64,000 nt of DNA, taken from contig NC_068563.1 in assembly GCF_022201045.2 (NCBI RefSeq), positions 25,083,001 to 25,147,000 on the forward strand. Reading direction: 5' to 3'. The notes under the pieces were generated by a model. It saw only the letters and a list, made by a program, of their open reading frames with translations, ran no database searches and was not told the origin of the DNA. Position numbers and translations under genes: made by a program. Position 1 is the first letter of the stretch; each line of letters begins with the position of its first letter. Below, one piece after another: positions 1 through 11,184 of the stretch. This DNA comes from Citrus sinensis (lineage: Eukaryota; Streptophyta; Magnoliopsida; Sapindales; Rutaceae).

Positions 1-1069
1 AGACGTAGCCGAATTCCCCATGAATAGTTTCTCTCCATTGCTAACCGCTTCAAATGAAGTGAACAACCCTTTGTCCGAGCAAACATGTCTGGTTGCTCCT
101 GTATCAATCCACCATTCTCTTGGATTAGAGCCAACCATATTCACTTCTGAAACCACTGCAGAGAGGTTTATGTCTGAAACATGTTGAGTGATTTTTTCCA
201 CCACATTTGCCTCTCGCTTCTTTTTAGGCAATCTACAATCTGAAGCCCTGTGACCCATCTTATCACAATTATAACATTTTCCTTGAAACTTTGTTTGTTT
301 CTTGGAAATTCCTCCTTTTGGGCCCAATTTTTTATTTTTATTTTTAGGTCCATGTTCAACGAAATTTGCCTTTGCCATAGAAATAGCCCCTCTTCTTTCT
401 GCATTTCTGTTGTCTTCCTCAATTCTGAGCTTAATAACTAGCCCTTCAATATTAATCTCCTTTCGTTTATGCTTCAAATAGCTCTTGAAATCTTTCCAAG
501 CAGGAGGCAACTTTTCAATAATTGCGGCAACTTGAAAAGTTTCACTTAGATGCATCCCTTCTGCAAGGATTTCAGATAATATAATTTGAACTTCTTGTAC
601 TTGACTTATTACAGTTTTAGAATCCACCATTTTATAATCTAGGAAGCGACCAACAACAAACTTTTTTGGTACCCGCATCCTCGGTTTTATATTTCCGATC
701 TAAGGATTCCCATAGCTCTTTGGCTGTTTTCTTTCCTATGTATACGTTATACAAGGAGTCACTAAGACCATCCATTACATAATTTTTACACAAAAAATCC
801 GAATGGTGCCATGCATCAATTGCACTTGCAACTTGAATATCTGTTTCACCCTCTTTGGGCTTAGGAGCATCTTCGGTCAAAAACCTCGCAAGGTTCAATG
901 TGGTCAAGTAAAAGAACATCTTTTGCTGCCACCGTTTGAAATTCTGGCCATTGAATTTTTCAGGCCTTTCTGCATGATTGACAGGAATTGCCACAGAGGT
1001 TGGTTCCTTCACAACAGATGGTGCAGCAACAGGGACATACGGAATGTCATCAACGGTATCAATTGCCAT
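1..1069 (-). pseudogene. Ty1/copia gag and start of protease (5' part of element; runs off the left edge)
   Basis: Read on the minus strand, the protein starts at 1069 (MAIDTVDD...) and shows a copia Gag of the UBN2/DUF4219 type ([38 protein letters not shown]). After about 135 residues a run of six A near 661-666 carries one base too many, so the frame closes at 632. Dropping one A keeps Gag open to the window edge. It then includes a CCHC zinc knuckle ([14 protein letters not shown], about 230-275) and the start of the aspartic protease ([15 protein letters not shown] active site, about 75-115). Gag packages element RNA and the protease matures the polyprotein. Integrase, RT and RNase H would lie left of base 1. 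The frameshift makes this copy probably inactive, unless the A run is a sequencing error. Confidence 0.85.
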
Positions 1070-1103
1070 CTCAATGTCAGGGTATTAAAATCTGTTTTAA
1101 GAT

Positions 1104-1922
1104 TGTTAGAAAAATATTCAGTGAGATAGATAACAAAGCAAAACCAGAAGAGAGATGAAACTGAAACGAAAAATAAAAAATGGAACCCGAGGCCTGCACA
1201 AAAACAGTCTCCTTAAAACAGATTTACCACCTATTCAAAGTGCTTAAGGTATGTTGGTATCTGTTTCCCAAGATGCAACGGGTACGAACCTCCAGTCAAG
1301 CACAGGCTGGAAATTCCGGCGAACCACAACAATGAACTCAATCAGAGAAAGACGAAGAAGAATGAAGGAAAAACAATTGTGCTTTATACTCGTTTTTGCC
1401 AATTAAAAAAACAGAAGTGAAGGTGCCTTTTTATACTCAAGGGAGGATGTAACAGCTTTTGTATAAGTGTACACAAAAAAAATTCAAAAGGAATTAAAAA
1501 CGTGCCTAGCTTGCATGGATGATTTTGGGCTGACATTCGTGTACGCAGGACGCGCGGGCGCACACGAGTTCAACCAAATCGGGCTTGGATTCGCACCCCC
1601 CCTGCGCACGCGCGTGTGGAGAGAGCCTCTATCTTTATAATTCTTACTCATGCATGGTTAAGTGTTTATATTTAAACACTAATTCCTAGGCTTCTTTTTC
1701 CCATCTGGGATAAGACTCATTTCCTTTCAAATTTTCAACTTCAAGGGGTGAACTTTGAGAGACAATTTCTCATTCACCCAAGCACTATTTTGAGAAAATA
1801 AAATTATACTATTGAAGTATCAACGGAGTAGAATCCGAACCTCACAATATTTTTCACTTTTGTTAAGTGAGACCCACTCAAAATGTGCTCTCAAAATAGC
1901 ATGTTATGCTATTTTTTCAACA
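1104..1922 (-). mobile_element. 5' LTR of the minus-strand copia element
   Basis: The block lies just upstream of the gag start. On the minus strand it begins TGTTGAAAAAATAGC (at 1922) and ends TATTTTTCTAACA (at 1104), so it has TG...CA ends with a short inverted repeat TGTT/AACA. It contains a TATA-like GAGTATAAAAAGG on the minus strand at about 1424-1437, the expected LTR promoter. I could not identify a convincing tRNA primer-binding site next to it. The second LTR lies outside the window, so the exact ends are inferred from terminal motifs only. Confidence 0.5.
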
Positions 1923-2207
1923 CCACTAACTCATGTGATTTAATAGTTAATTAAAATATTATATTAAGCTACATGATTTAATTACATGTTCACATTTAGA
2001 AAAAAAATAAAGGCGCCCACACTAGAGAAATACTATATATATATATGAGAAGAGATAAAAAAAATTTAAACAAAAATTAAAGTGTACTAAAAGATTAAAA
2101 GAAAATTGACAGAATCTACATTTTTCTTATTTTTTAGCTTCATCCACATTTTTTAAATGAAAGATATTCTTAAAAGATAAATTATATATACATATATGGA
2201 TATATGT
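1923..2207. other. AT-rich intergenic DNA, no gene seen
   Basis: Short AT-rich spacer with an (AT)n stretch near 2034-2045. No open frame or recognisable element. Confidence 0.5.
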
Positions 2208-3500
2208 GTTGGGAAAATATGCTCTTTAAAAGCATATGTGTTTATTTAATTGTAATAAATAATTTTTCTAATTAATAAAATAAATGAGGTATTTTATTCA
2301 AATATCTTAATTGCATTAATATTTGTATTAAAGTCCATTTAATCATATTATATGTATTTATGTGATCACCATGTGGATTCACAGAAGACATAAATACAAG
2401 TTATCTTATGATTAAATAAATTTAGTTCGCAGTTGATAAATAAAGTTGGGCACTTTATTTAGGTATAGATTGTAATAAATTCATTGAATGATTTTTCTTA
2501 ATCATGTATGAATTTGTTGATGTAGTACGACTACATTGAACAGGATCACATATGAGATTTAATTAACTTTGTAATAACTGTCAGACTTATTAAATCTCAT
2601 AGGCATTGATTTTACTGTAATCTTAATCTTGAGTTAATTATGATTTCATGATTGTAATTGTTATTCCATTTGAGTTACCAATGGGCACGACACATCCTTG
2701 TGGTCAAGATTACTCGGTATCTTGGTGGGAGCAATTATGAGTATTGGAGTTATGGATTAACAATATAGAATTTGTACAACACATCTCTTGATGGGTTTTC
2801 GGCACTTGATCATAGAATTCTCTGGCCAGAGTGTGTCAACATATTTAATATGTTGAAAATGATCATTAGAGAAAACTAGTAAGGATAAAGGAATAAGATG
2901 TTATTAAATTGATTGGACAGTTGAGATATCAATTTAATTAACGATGTGGTACAAAGGATTGTGCAGTAAAGAAATCAATGTGGCTTGGGACGAATTATTA
3001 TTCGAGCGTACAATTATGGAAGTCGGTTCCAATCTTTTAGTGGAGTAGATTTTGAATTAAATAATTGGGCTAGTTTAATTACAGGCCTAATTATTGTAGC
3101 CACTATTGTATGTTCCCAAATAATCCCCGGGTTAGCTCATTTAATTGACTGCACCACAACTGGACTAATAAATAAGATAACTAGCTATTTAGGTCAAAAG
3201 CCTAAATATATTATTTAGTGGGAGGCTCCATTTAATTAGCTTTTGTATAAGGGGCCTTATGTTATTTTACAAGGTGGGTCCCCTATTGAAAAAGTAAATA
3301 ACGTGGATTTTGTTTTTGATTATTTGAAGCCTAGGATTTTCACTAAAGGGAGATATTGCAAATAAGAGAATTGCAATTTGTAGCAATTCATCTCTCACTA
3401 AAGACATTGCAAATAACTATTAGCAATAAAGTGATAGAAAATGCCTCATTTTCCGGTATTTTGTTCGAAAAATATAGATATATGTATAATAGCAAGCCCA
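2208..3500. mobile_element. Possible solo LTR or small non-autonomous retroelement
   Basis: The block starts TGTTGGGAAAATATG and ends GCAAGCCCA. It is flanked by TATATG at 2202-2207 and 3501-3506, which would fit a target-site duplication, although the flanks are AT-rich and so weak evidence. It contains a 77-residue open frame (2985-3218) with no recognisable domain. I infer a degraded LTR-type element. Comparison with other copies in the genome would settle the borders. Confidence 0.35.
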
Positions 3501-3506
3501 TATATG

Positions 3507-4376
3507 TCTCAACGACATGGGTTTGACAGCTAACTAATTAGGAATACTTCTTAAATCAACAATATTCAAAGGAAAATGATAAAAAGATATTAAATGGACT
3601 TCTACCACCAATCAAGGCATTTTCTTAAATATAAGGGGAAAAATGAGCAATTGCCCAAATTTGAGGGGGAAACGGGTGCTTTTCCTGCTGAAAATGAAAA
3701 CTCCGGTTAAATAATATTATTTGTTACTTTTAATTTAGGACCAGCATACTAAATCAATAAATTAATACATTAAAAAACACTGTAATTTCATACTGAACCC
3801 ACTTAATCCTGTATAAATTAATAATTAATAATTTATTAATAAGACGCTAAATTTATAAAGATAGTCTATATTTACCCCCCACCCAAGAAAAATGAAAAGT
3901 CAATAACGTACAAATTGTAAGATGACCGTTGATATTGTGACTGAAATTGCTGATAGAAACTGCTGAGAAATACACGTTTTCCTTTTTTAAGACACGCTAA
4001 TTAATTAAAACAATAGTAAAAATATCGTCAATGTTTACATGCTAATAATATCAGGATCATTAACTTTATTTTTAAGGCAAGATAAATCTTTTCTTTATTT
4101 CTTATAGACTTGCTAGCTACAAAATTGAGTAAATCGTGTGATATTATTCTACTCTTGGATGGCGCGAAGTTGATATTTTGGGAAAATAAATTATACATTC
4201 ATAAATTATTATTTATTAATTAATATATTATTCTATAATATTCGCTTAATCATTGGTCCTGAGCGTATTAATTTATCAAGACTTATCACGAATAATTCGT
4301 ATCAATATCGCGATGAATTGTTTATTGATTCCTGCGAGTAAAAGTCCATTTGGTGCTATTGATAGGCAGTTATAGG
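3507..4376. other. AT-rich intergenic DNA, no gene seen
   Basis: About 870 bases with many A/T runs and no open frame above background. No tRNA, promoter or repeat structure was recognised. Confidence 0.5.
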
Positions 4377-4384
4377 CTCATAGC

Positions 4385-5284
4385 CAGGGCTGGCTATAAC
4401 TGCTTGGAGGCTTTAGGTGAATTGTTTTATGGAGGTCTTTCTACATTAAACAACATAATTTTTAAAGAAAAAATCATAATATCTTGAATCTCAATAATTA
4501 TCAACAAGAATTCAAAATCTAAATTAAAAAAAAAAGATATTTATTTATTTTCAAAAGAACATTAAATATTTAACTAAGTTCATTATGTTTGTTAAATATG
4601 ATTCAATCATCGACATTTATACTATTTAAATCACAAACTTCACAGTTGATTCAAACCATATATCAATACAAAAAATAGAAAATACAATAAATTTAAAAAA
4701 TAAGAATCATAATAATTTTAAAAATATAACTAGAATGATAACACATACAAAATTGGCTAGTTGAGATGAATATGATGGTCAGATGGTGGTAATGAATTTT
4801 ATAAAGAAGATTAGAAGAATTTTCTTTGTAAATATGAGAGAATTTTTTTTAACTAAGTATCATTGATTTAATATCTATTATTTTTAGGTTTTAATTAGAA
4901 TTAACAAAATAATAGTTTTAAAATCTAACAGTAATAATTTTAATAGAGTAATTATTTTTTGGAAAGGAAAAATATTGAATTTTTTTCTTGTAATTATTAA
5001 CAAAATAAAGTTTCAAAGGGTCAAAATCATTGTTATACCATAATATCATGTTTTTATTTAAAAAAACTTACTTTTAATATAAAGATTATCAAATATAGAG
5101 ATATTTGTGAATGACAATAATGATATGTTGATGTCTAAAAATTAGATTTTCATACTATATAAATTTAGCTTAAAATTTTTAAAATCTTAGAATAATAATA
5201 ATTATTATTGTATAAATTTATAGTCCTCCTAAATACAGGGCCTTAGGCAACTATTTAGTTTACTTAGTGCTGAAGTCGTTCCTG
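4385..5284. mobile_element. Non-autonomous hAT-like element
   Basis: Left end is CAGGGCTGGCTATAAC at 4385 and the right end, read inverted, is CAGGAACGACTTCAG at 5284, so both termini start CAGG. About 45 bases in, both ends carry a related subterminal motif (TTTATGGAGGTC on the left; TATTTAGGAGGAC inverted on the right). Flanking 8-mers are CTCATAGC (4377-4384) and CTTATAGC (5285-5292), a 7/8 match as expected for an old hAT target duplication. The 900-bp interior is AT-rich with no transposase. Confidence 0.5.
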
Positions 5285-5604
5285 CTTATAGCTTAAAAGT
5301 CATAGCTATAAGGCATTTAATAAATACTTGTAGCTATGATTTATAAGCAAAATTTTGATTTCACAATTATATTTAAAAAAAAAATTATAGCAGTTATGCT
5401 TCTAAAAGTATAATATCTTAATATTAAATAGTGCCTTAATGTTGTAAAAGGAAATCTCCATTTGTATTCATTGTTAGTAGTTGAATGATAGGCTGCTGCT
5501 CACTGATTAGCAATTTAGAAGCAACGAATTGAAGAGAACAATAACCAAGAGATGTAGCCAGAGGGGGAAACAAGAGTTTTTTGAAGCAATTCTTATTATT
5601 TATT

Positions 5605-7207
5605 GGTGGTATCGTTAAGGTGCACCAAATTTAAAACTTTACCACTAATATAAATAATTAGTACGAAGCGAGTAAAGATCGATCCCACAAAGACTATATA
5701 GTTATATTTATTATCAACTTTAAAGCAAGATTTAAAATAAACTAATAGTAGTAATAATAATATAAATTAATCTAACTAAAGAAAATGCCAATTATAAATA
5801 AAAAAAGGGGGTTTATGAATTTTTAACTAAATAGTAAGAAGTACAGAAATTAAAATTACGAACAAGAATTTAATAAAAACTCTAATTAAAGGAGAAAGAA
5901 ATAATAATGATGAAAACTTTGGTTAAAGGATCATTCGCCACCACCAAACATGCACATAATATATCAATTCTATCATCAATTTATATTGAAACTATCAACC
6001 GTAGACAACAATAAGCTCTGTTAGTCTCAATCTTTCCTTAGTGTGTCGTTAGGCAAAATAAGCGTTTCACCTAATCTCTAACCATTAAATAATTTAAAAC
6101 AAGGTCTTTAAATTTAAGATAATGGAAGCATTAAACAGAGAAAGATATTAGGTTGATCTAGACAATAAACACACAAGCTCGGATTATTTAACCTAGGTTA
6201 TGTTCTTCAATTGAAATCACTAATTCCAACCTGCTACTAATGATTAAAATATCAAGACAATTACAGATCAAGAATTTTAATCTAACAATAAAATTTATTC
6301 AAGTCCTATCTAATTGACCACTCAAATAAAACAAGAATAAACCATGAACATTAATTATAGAAGAACATAAACAATCTCAATTAAATAAATTGAATGATAG
6401 AATTTAAATTTAATTGCATAGCATGTTTAGGGTTTTGAATTCACCCTCAACCAAATAAAAATTTAGCCTAACATAATTGAATTGGGAATAAGAGAATTGA
6501 CAAAACCAATCATGGAGATTAATTCAAGCAGCTGCCCTTTTCTTCAATTCCTTTTCGGTTTCTCCCTTGTTTTTCCTTCTTCCAGCTGCTAGTTCCTCAA
6601 ATCGTCTTGGCTGCCGAATATCTCCAGTGTTGCTTCCACTTGACCCTATTTATAATGCTTCAATTGTGGCTTTTTAAATCCTTGCCTGGAAAGAATTAAT
6701 TTTCAAAGCCCAAAACCGCCACTTTCATGCTTTAATTAATAAGCCAATAATGATTTCCTAAAGCCAAAAGGCTTTATTCTCTTTCCTTTCACGTGGCCAC
6801 TTTTGGTTTGCAATCTTTGTTTTCCAATTTTGCTTTCATGTGATGGCTTGGCTTCCTTTTTAACTTTCATTTTCTAATTTTAGCTCCATGTGCAACATTA
6901 ATTTTGCTTGGCCCATACAAGCTTTAATTAAATTTATTTTCTAATTCCTTCCAATTCTTGATCTCTTGTGCACTTTTGTCTCTCAATCTTCAATTAAATT
7001 TCTTTCCTGAATGCTCTGATTTAATTTCTCTTTAATTCCAAAATATACCTAAAATAACAAAATAAATAAAACTAAGATAAAAATTAACACAATAAAATAT
7101 AATTTATTAAATTAAAAATTAACTAAAATAACTAGAATATTTAAGACCAAAACAAGAAAAAAATAGAGAAACTAATAGCAAAATATATGGAAAATATGCA
7201 CTTATCA
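5605..7207 (-). mobile_element. Solo LTR, Ty3/gypsy (Tat/Ogre-like), minus strand
   Basis: Read on the minus strand the block begins TGATAAGTGCATATTTTCC, a start typical of plant Tat-lineage LTRs. It carries a TATA box ATTATAAATAGGG at 6645-6656 and ends in a region with the phrase ATCGATCCCACAAAGAC seen near LTR ends of this class (plus strand 5671-5696). The 10-mer ATTATTTATT occurs at both edges (5595-5604 and 7207-7216), which fits a target-site duplication of uncertain exact length. No gag-pol lies next to it, so it looks like a solo LTR. Lineage assignment is from memory of family features. Confidence 0.5.
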
Positions 7208-7216
7208 TTATTTATT

Positions 7217-8300
7217 AATCGAACAACAAATCCTTATATAGAGCCAAAGAAATCCTACTAAAATAATAATTCCTAATAACTTATTAACTAAATAATATAG
7301 AGCTAAAACTAGGATCCTAACATTGAACTAATCAAAGCCACTCTAGCTTTTTATTTTTTTTTTGGGTTGGCTTATCTCTTATCTTTTATTGTTTTTTTCA
7401 GTTACCTTATCTCATATCCCCCCCTTTTTTTTGGTTACCTTATCTCCTATCATTTATCATAAATAGTTAAATATATTTATACAAATTCCACTTCTGAAAT
7501 TAATAAATGCTATGTTAAAGGAGGATGTGGATTTAGTGCTGATTGTTGAGCTGTTTGTGTTGTGTTTTTCACGATATTTTGCTAAGCTGATAGCAATGGT
7601 GGATCAATTAAAATTATTTATTAGGAGTAGTTATTGGATAAAATAATATTTAATTAAATTTTAATTGTACATTCAGCAACCAAATCGTCAAGAGACCTAA
7701 GGGTTGTTTATTTTTTATCTGAAGTCTGCATCTTAATTATTTTCATATATTTACAATTTTTATTTTGTTTGTTTTTTATTACTTGTGTCTGATTATAAGA
7801 TGTTTAAATCTGAATGAATATTCTAACTTTTAGGAATAGTTAGATACTCTAACTAAGATTTTTAAATCTGAATGGATATTCTAACTTTTAGGAGTAGTTA
7901 GATATTCTAACTTTTATATGAATGGAAAAACATCTAGATGGAACTTTAATATTTGTTTTCATTAATACCCCTATTAAATAAATTTATTTTCTATTATACA
8001 AATTATCCTTTTACTATTTTTTGTTTATCCCCTTTTTTTATGTACATTTATTAAACTATTATTATTATTATTTTGAATGAGAACTTTAAACATAATAGAA
8101 CTTTAGGTGAGTGTATTTTATAATAGGTCTGTCTCTTTGTATTTATATTTACTATTTTTATAATATCCTTTGAATTTTATTTAATACATTAATTTTAAAT
8201 CAAATGATTAGACAATTATTGATTGACTTATGTGATTAATAAGAAAAAAATATCAATATAATATACGAAAAATAACATTATAATTATCTTATATCAATGT
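7217..8300. other. AT-rich intergenic DNA with a short tandem repeat at 7801-7916
   Basis: No gene seen. An imperfect repeat of about 60 bases (core TTTAAATCTGAATGRATATT then CTAACTTTTAGGARTAGTTA) occurs twice in tandem at about 7803-7916. The sequence next to 7217 (with CTTATATAGAGCC) together with that left of 5595 looks like one older repeat split by the gypsy LTR. Confidence 0.5.
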
Positions 8301-10447
8301 AAAAAATATGTGGGTTTGACACATATTTTATTTTAAAAATACGTGTGTTTTATGTTGTGAGTAGTGCTACAACAACTCTGATATTTGCATTGGTTGAGTA
8401 ATTATGTGTCATCACCACAAGTGATGGATACTCACATGAAAAAATCAATGATACAGGGAAGAGAATGAAAAAAAAAAAAGAAGTTTAAATTATTTTGTTA
8501 TAGCACAATTTGAGCTTATTTGTGACTTTTGCTTCCCCATATACAAATATACTTGTGTTCTACCTTTGAATTATATGTAATATATGTGTCATGCTGCAGC
8601 AACTCTAGACTTGATCAAAGTGCACATACACACTTTGGACAAAATGAGGCCTAAGTTTAGAACTGAACTGCTATGGTAATTTTGCATTATTAAGAGTGTG
8701 ATACGAGGGTTGAAAAATCTTTACAAATTTGATGACAAAGCTAAGTTGTTTTTGCATTATTGTATGATTGAAGTGTGAATGTTGTTGTCATTACTTAAGG
8801 ACAAGTAATGGTTTAAGTTTTGGGGTGCGATAACTCCATGAAATGAGAGTTATCATAGCAATTTTAGACTTAAATCACGATTACTTAAAGAGTAAATGGC
8901 ATGTTTTTATTGTATTTTAGTAATGTTTTGCATGAACATCCATTTTAGTTTACTTTTAATAAGTTTTGTTTCATTTAAAATAAATTGTGTGCTTAGACCA
9001 TATGCATAATTGTGGGTGACATGAAGCTCAAATTTTGAAGAAGAAATGTGGCTGCAATAGGCTTGTAAAGATAAGGAAAGAACTTGGGTAGAAAAGAACT
9101 GAAACAAGTCTGGAACAGTGCAAATGCTGAAGTTATTGCTGTAGCAATCCTGAAGCACTGACAGAAAAGATTTCGCGCGAGATACTTTGAAGATTGTGAT
9201 ATGGAGTTTCCTAAACTGGAATATACACACTCTAGACTTCCGGTTGCCCTAATTCTAAGCTATAAAAGGAGCACAAACACAAAGAAAGGGGAAAAAGAAT
9301 AAAGAAACAAAACAAGAGAAAACAAAGATCAAGAGAGAGAATTGGCGATTGCAATGAAGGATTCAAGAAGAACATCAAGCGAAACTATTGATGGTTGAAA
9401 CTATTTTGCTTCTTATTTTATCGAAAATTATGAACTGAATTTGATTGTGGTTGAGTGATAAACAAACTTGATGGTTGAGTAATTGAAATTTTGTGTTGTT
9501 GCATCTTTGCTATAGCACGCTGTTTTGATAATACTTATTTCAATTCACTATTCGGCTGACTACCCATTTAGTGATACTAGCTAAGAAAGTGCCTAAAAAA
9601 GGTCTGTCTTAGTGGAACATATCAGAGCAATACTTGGTTTTAGATTGAGTTTCTTGAGTTGGGTTTATCTTGTTATGATGAATTGTTTGATGGCTGAAAC
9701 TATTTTGTTTTTTTTTATCGCAAATTATGAATTGAATTTTATTGTGATTGAGTGATAAACAAACTTGATGGTTGATTGACTAATATTTTGTGTTGCTGCA
9801 TGTTTGCTATAACACGTTGTTTTAATAATACTTATTTCAATTCACTATTTGACTGACCACCCATTTAGTATACTATCTAAGAAAGAGCCCAAAAAATGCT
9901 TATCTTAGTAGAACATATCATAGTAATACTTTATTTTAAATTGGGTTTCCTGAGTTGAGTTTAACTTGATTCGAAAAGGGTCATACTTAATCTAAAATTA
10001 GTGATGAACTCGGTATAGGGATTCACCTTGTAAGGTAATTAGAATCTAAAATGTATAATGTTATATCTTATATTAGCGTAACAATTGGTCACTGTTAAGT
10101 TACATTAAGATATAAGACATCCAACATGTGACATCTGATGATACGTAAAGATTTTGCCCAGTGCTATAGCAACCGAACCAAACATTAGAAAAATAGTCAA
10201 AACCATTAAATGCGTTTAATCACTCAACTACTCAATTCCCCTTGGTTACATCCTTGTATTTGCCGTGATATTTTACTTTATTGCATTTTTCTTGTTGTGT
10301 TTTTTATTTTAATTAGTTCATTAGTTTAATAATTTGTTTAAATTCTAAATTAGAATAAAAATTACACTGATAAACTTGCTGTAGCAATTCTCATAACAAC
10401 AATCCCTGTGGAGACGATCTTAAATACCTATCATTATATTACTTGTT
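8300..10447 (+). mobile_element. Probable LTR-type noncoding element with TATA box and a tandem duplication
   Basis: The region has no conserved coding frame. It carries CTATAAAAGG at about 9260-9269 in a promoter-like setting and ends in the phrase AATCCCTGTGGAGACGAT (about 10402), which resembles the 3' part of plant gypsy LTRs. It abuts the copia fragment at 10448. The internal duplication is listed separately. The identity as an LTR is an inference and the left border is not defined. Confidence 0.3.
9390..9977. repeat. Tandem duplication, unit about 299 bp, two copies
   Basis: Copy 1 starts GATGGTTGAAACTATTTTG at 9390 and copy 2 starts GATGGCTGAAACTATTTTG at 9689. Matching landmarks follow in the same order, such as GTGATAAACAAACTTGATGG, CTTATTTCAATTCACTATT and GAACATATCA. 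The copies differ at many positions, so the duplication is not recent. Confidence 0.85.
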
Positions 10448-11177
10448 GTGTACACTTATACTTTGACACCAATGGCATTAGAAAACATACAACAATTACA
10501 TTGGGGTTTTACTAACACTAGCTTAAACACTTTTCTGTTTATCAGAAGAAGTTCAACATCACTGATTCTAATACTCAGATATGTTGATGACATTTTAATT
10601 ACAAGCCCAAGCACAGAAGAATTGAAAAGTTTTATAGTCCAATTTAATGCAACATTTACTTTGAAAGACCTTGGGATTTTATCTTATTTTCTTGGAATTG
10701 AGGCACTATATAATGCAGATTGTATATATTTGTCACAAAAGAAATATGTGAAAGATTTGATATCCAAAGTTGAAATGATAGACTGTAAAGGAATTGATAC
10801 TCCTATGAGTACTAGAACAAAATTGCAGAAGGTTGTTCAAGGGGAGCTTGGATACTATCTTGAAGATCCTTCACACTATAGGAGTATAGTTGGAGGAATG
10901 CAATACCTAGTACTAACCAAGCCAGAAATTGCTTTTATTGTCAACAAGCTCAGTCAGTATGTTTCTGCTCCTACTCTACAACATTTAATGGCCTGTAAAA
11001 GAGTGTTAAAGTATCTAAAAGCCACTCAAGACTATGGTTTGAAGTTTATAAGAGAATGAAGCATAAAGCTCACTAGTTTCACAAATGCAAATTGGGCATG
11101 TGATTTAGATGACAGGAAATCAATTGGAGCTTATTGCATCTATTTGGGAAATCAATTGGAGCTTATAGCCCCATAAT
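10448..11177 (+). pseudogene. Ty1/copia reverse transcriptase fragment
   Basis: The open frame 10448-11059 encodes the C-terminal half of a copia RVT_2 reverse transcriptase: WGFTNTSLNTFLFIRR, the catalytic YVDD (LRYVDDILITSPS), LKDLGILSYFLGIEA, and HYRSIVGGMQYLVLTKPEI leading toward RNase H. After the stop at 11057-11059 the frame continues with LTSFTNANWACDLDDRKSIGAYC, the start of the copia RNase H, and breaks off near 11177 where LINE sequence starts. Gag, integrase and the N-terminal RT are missing, so this is a dead fragment cut by later rearrangement or LINE insertion. Confidence 0.9.
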
Positions 11178-11184
11178 AATGGAA

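Noticed and set aside
168..422. 84-codon minus-strand frame
   Set aside because: Alternate frame of the copia Gag zinc-knuckle region.
2985..3218. 77-codon frame with hydrophobic segments
   Set aside because: No recognisable family; lies in a likely LTR-type repeat.
9390..9977. CRISPR-like or regulatory array
   Set aside because: Only two long diverged tandem copies, no short repeats with spacers, and the DNA is from a plant nucleus.
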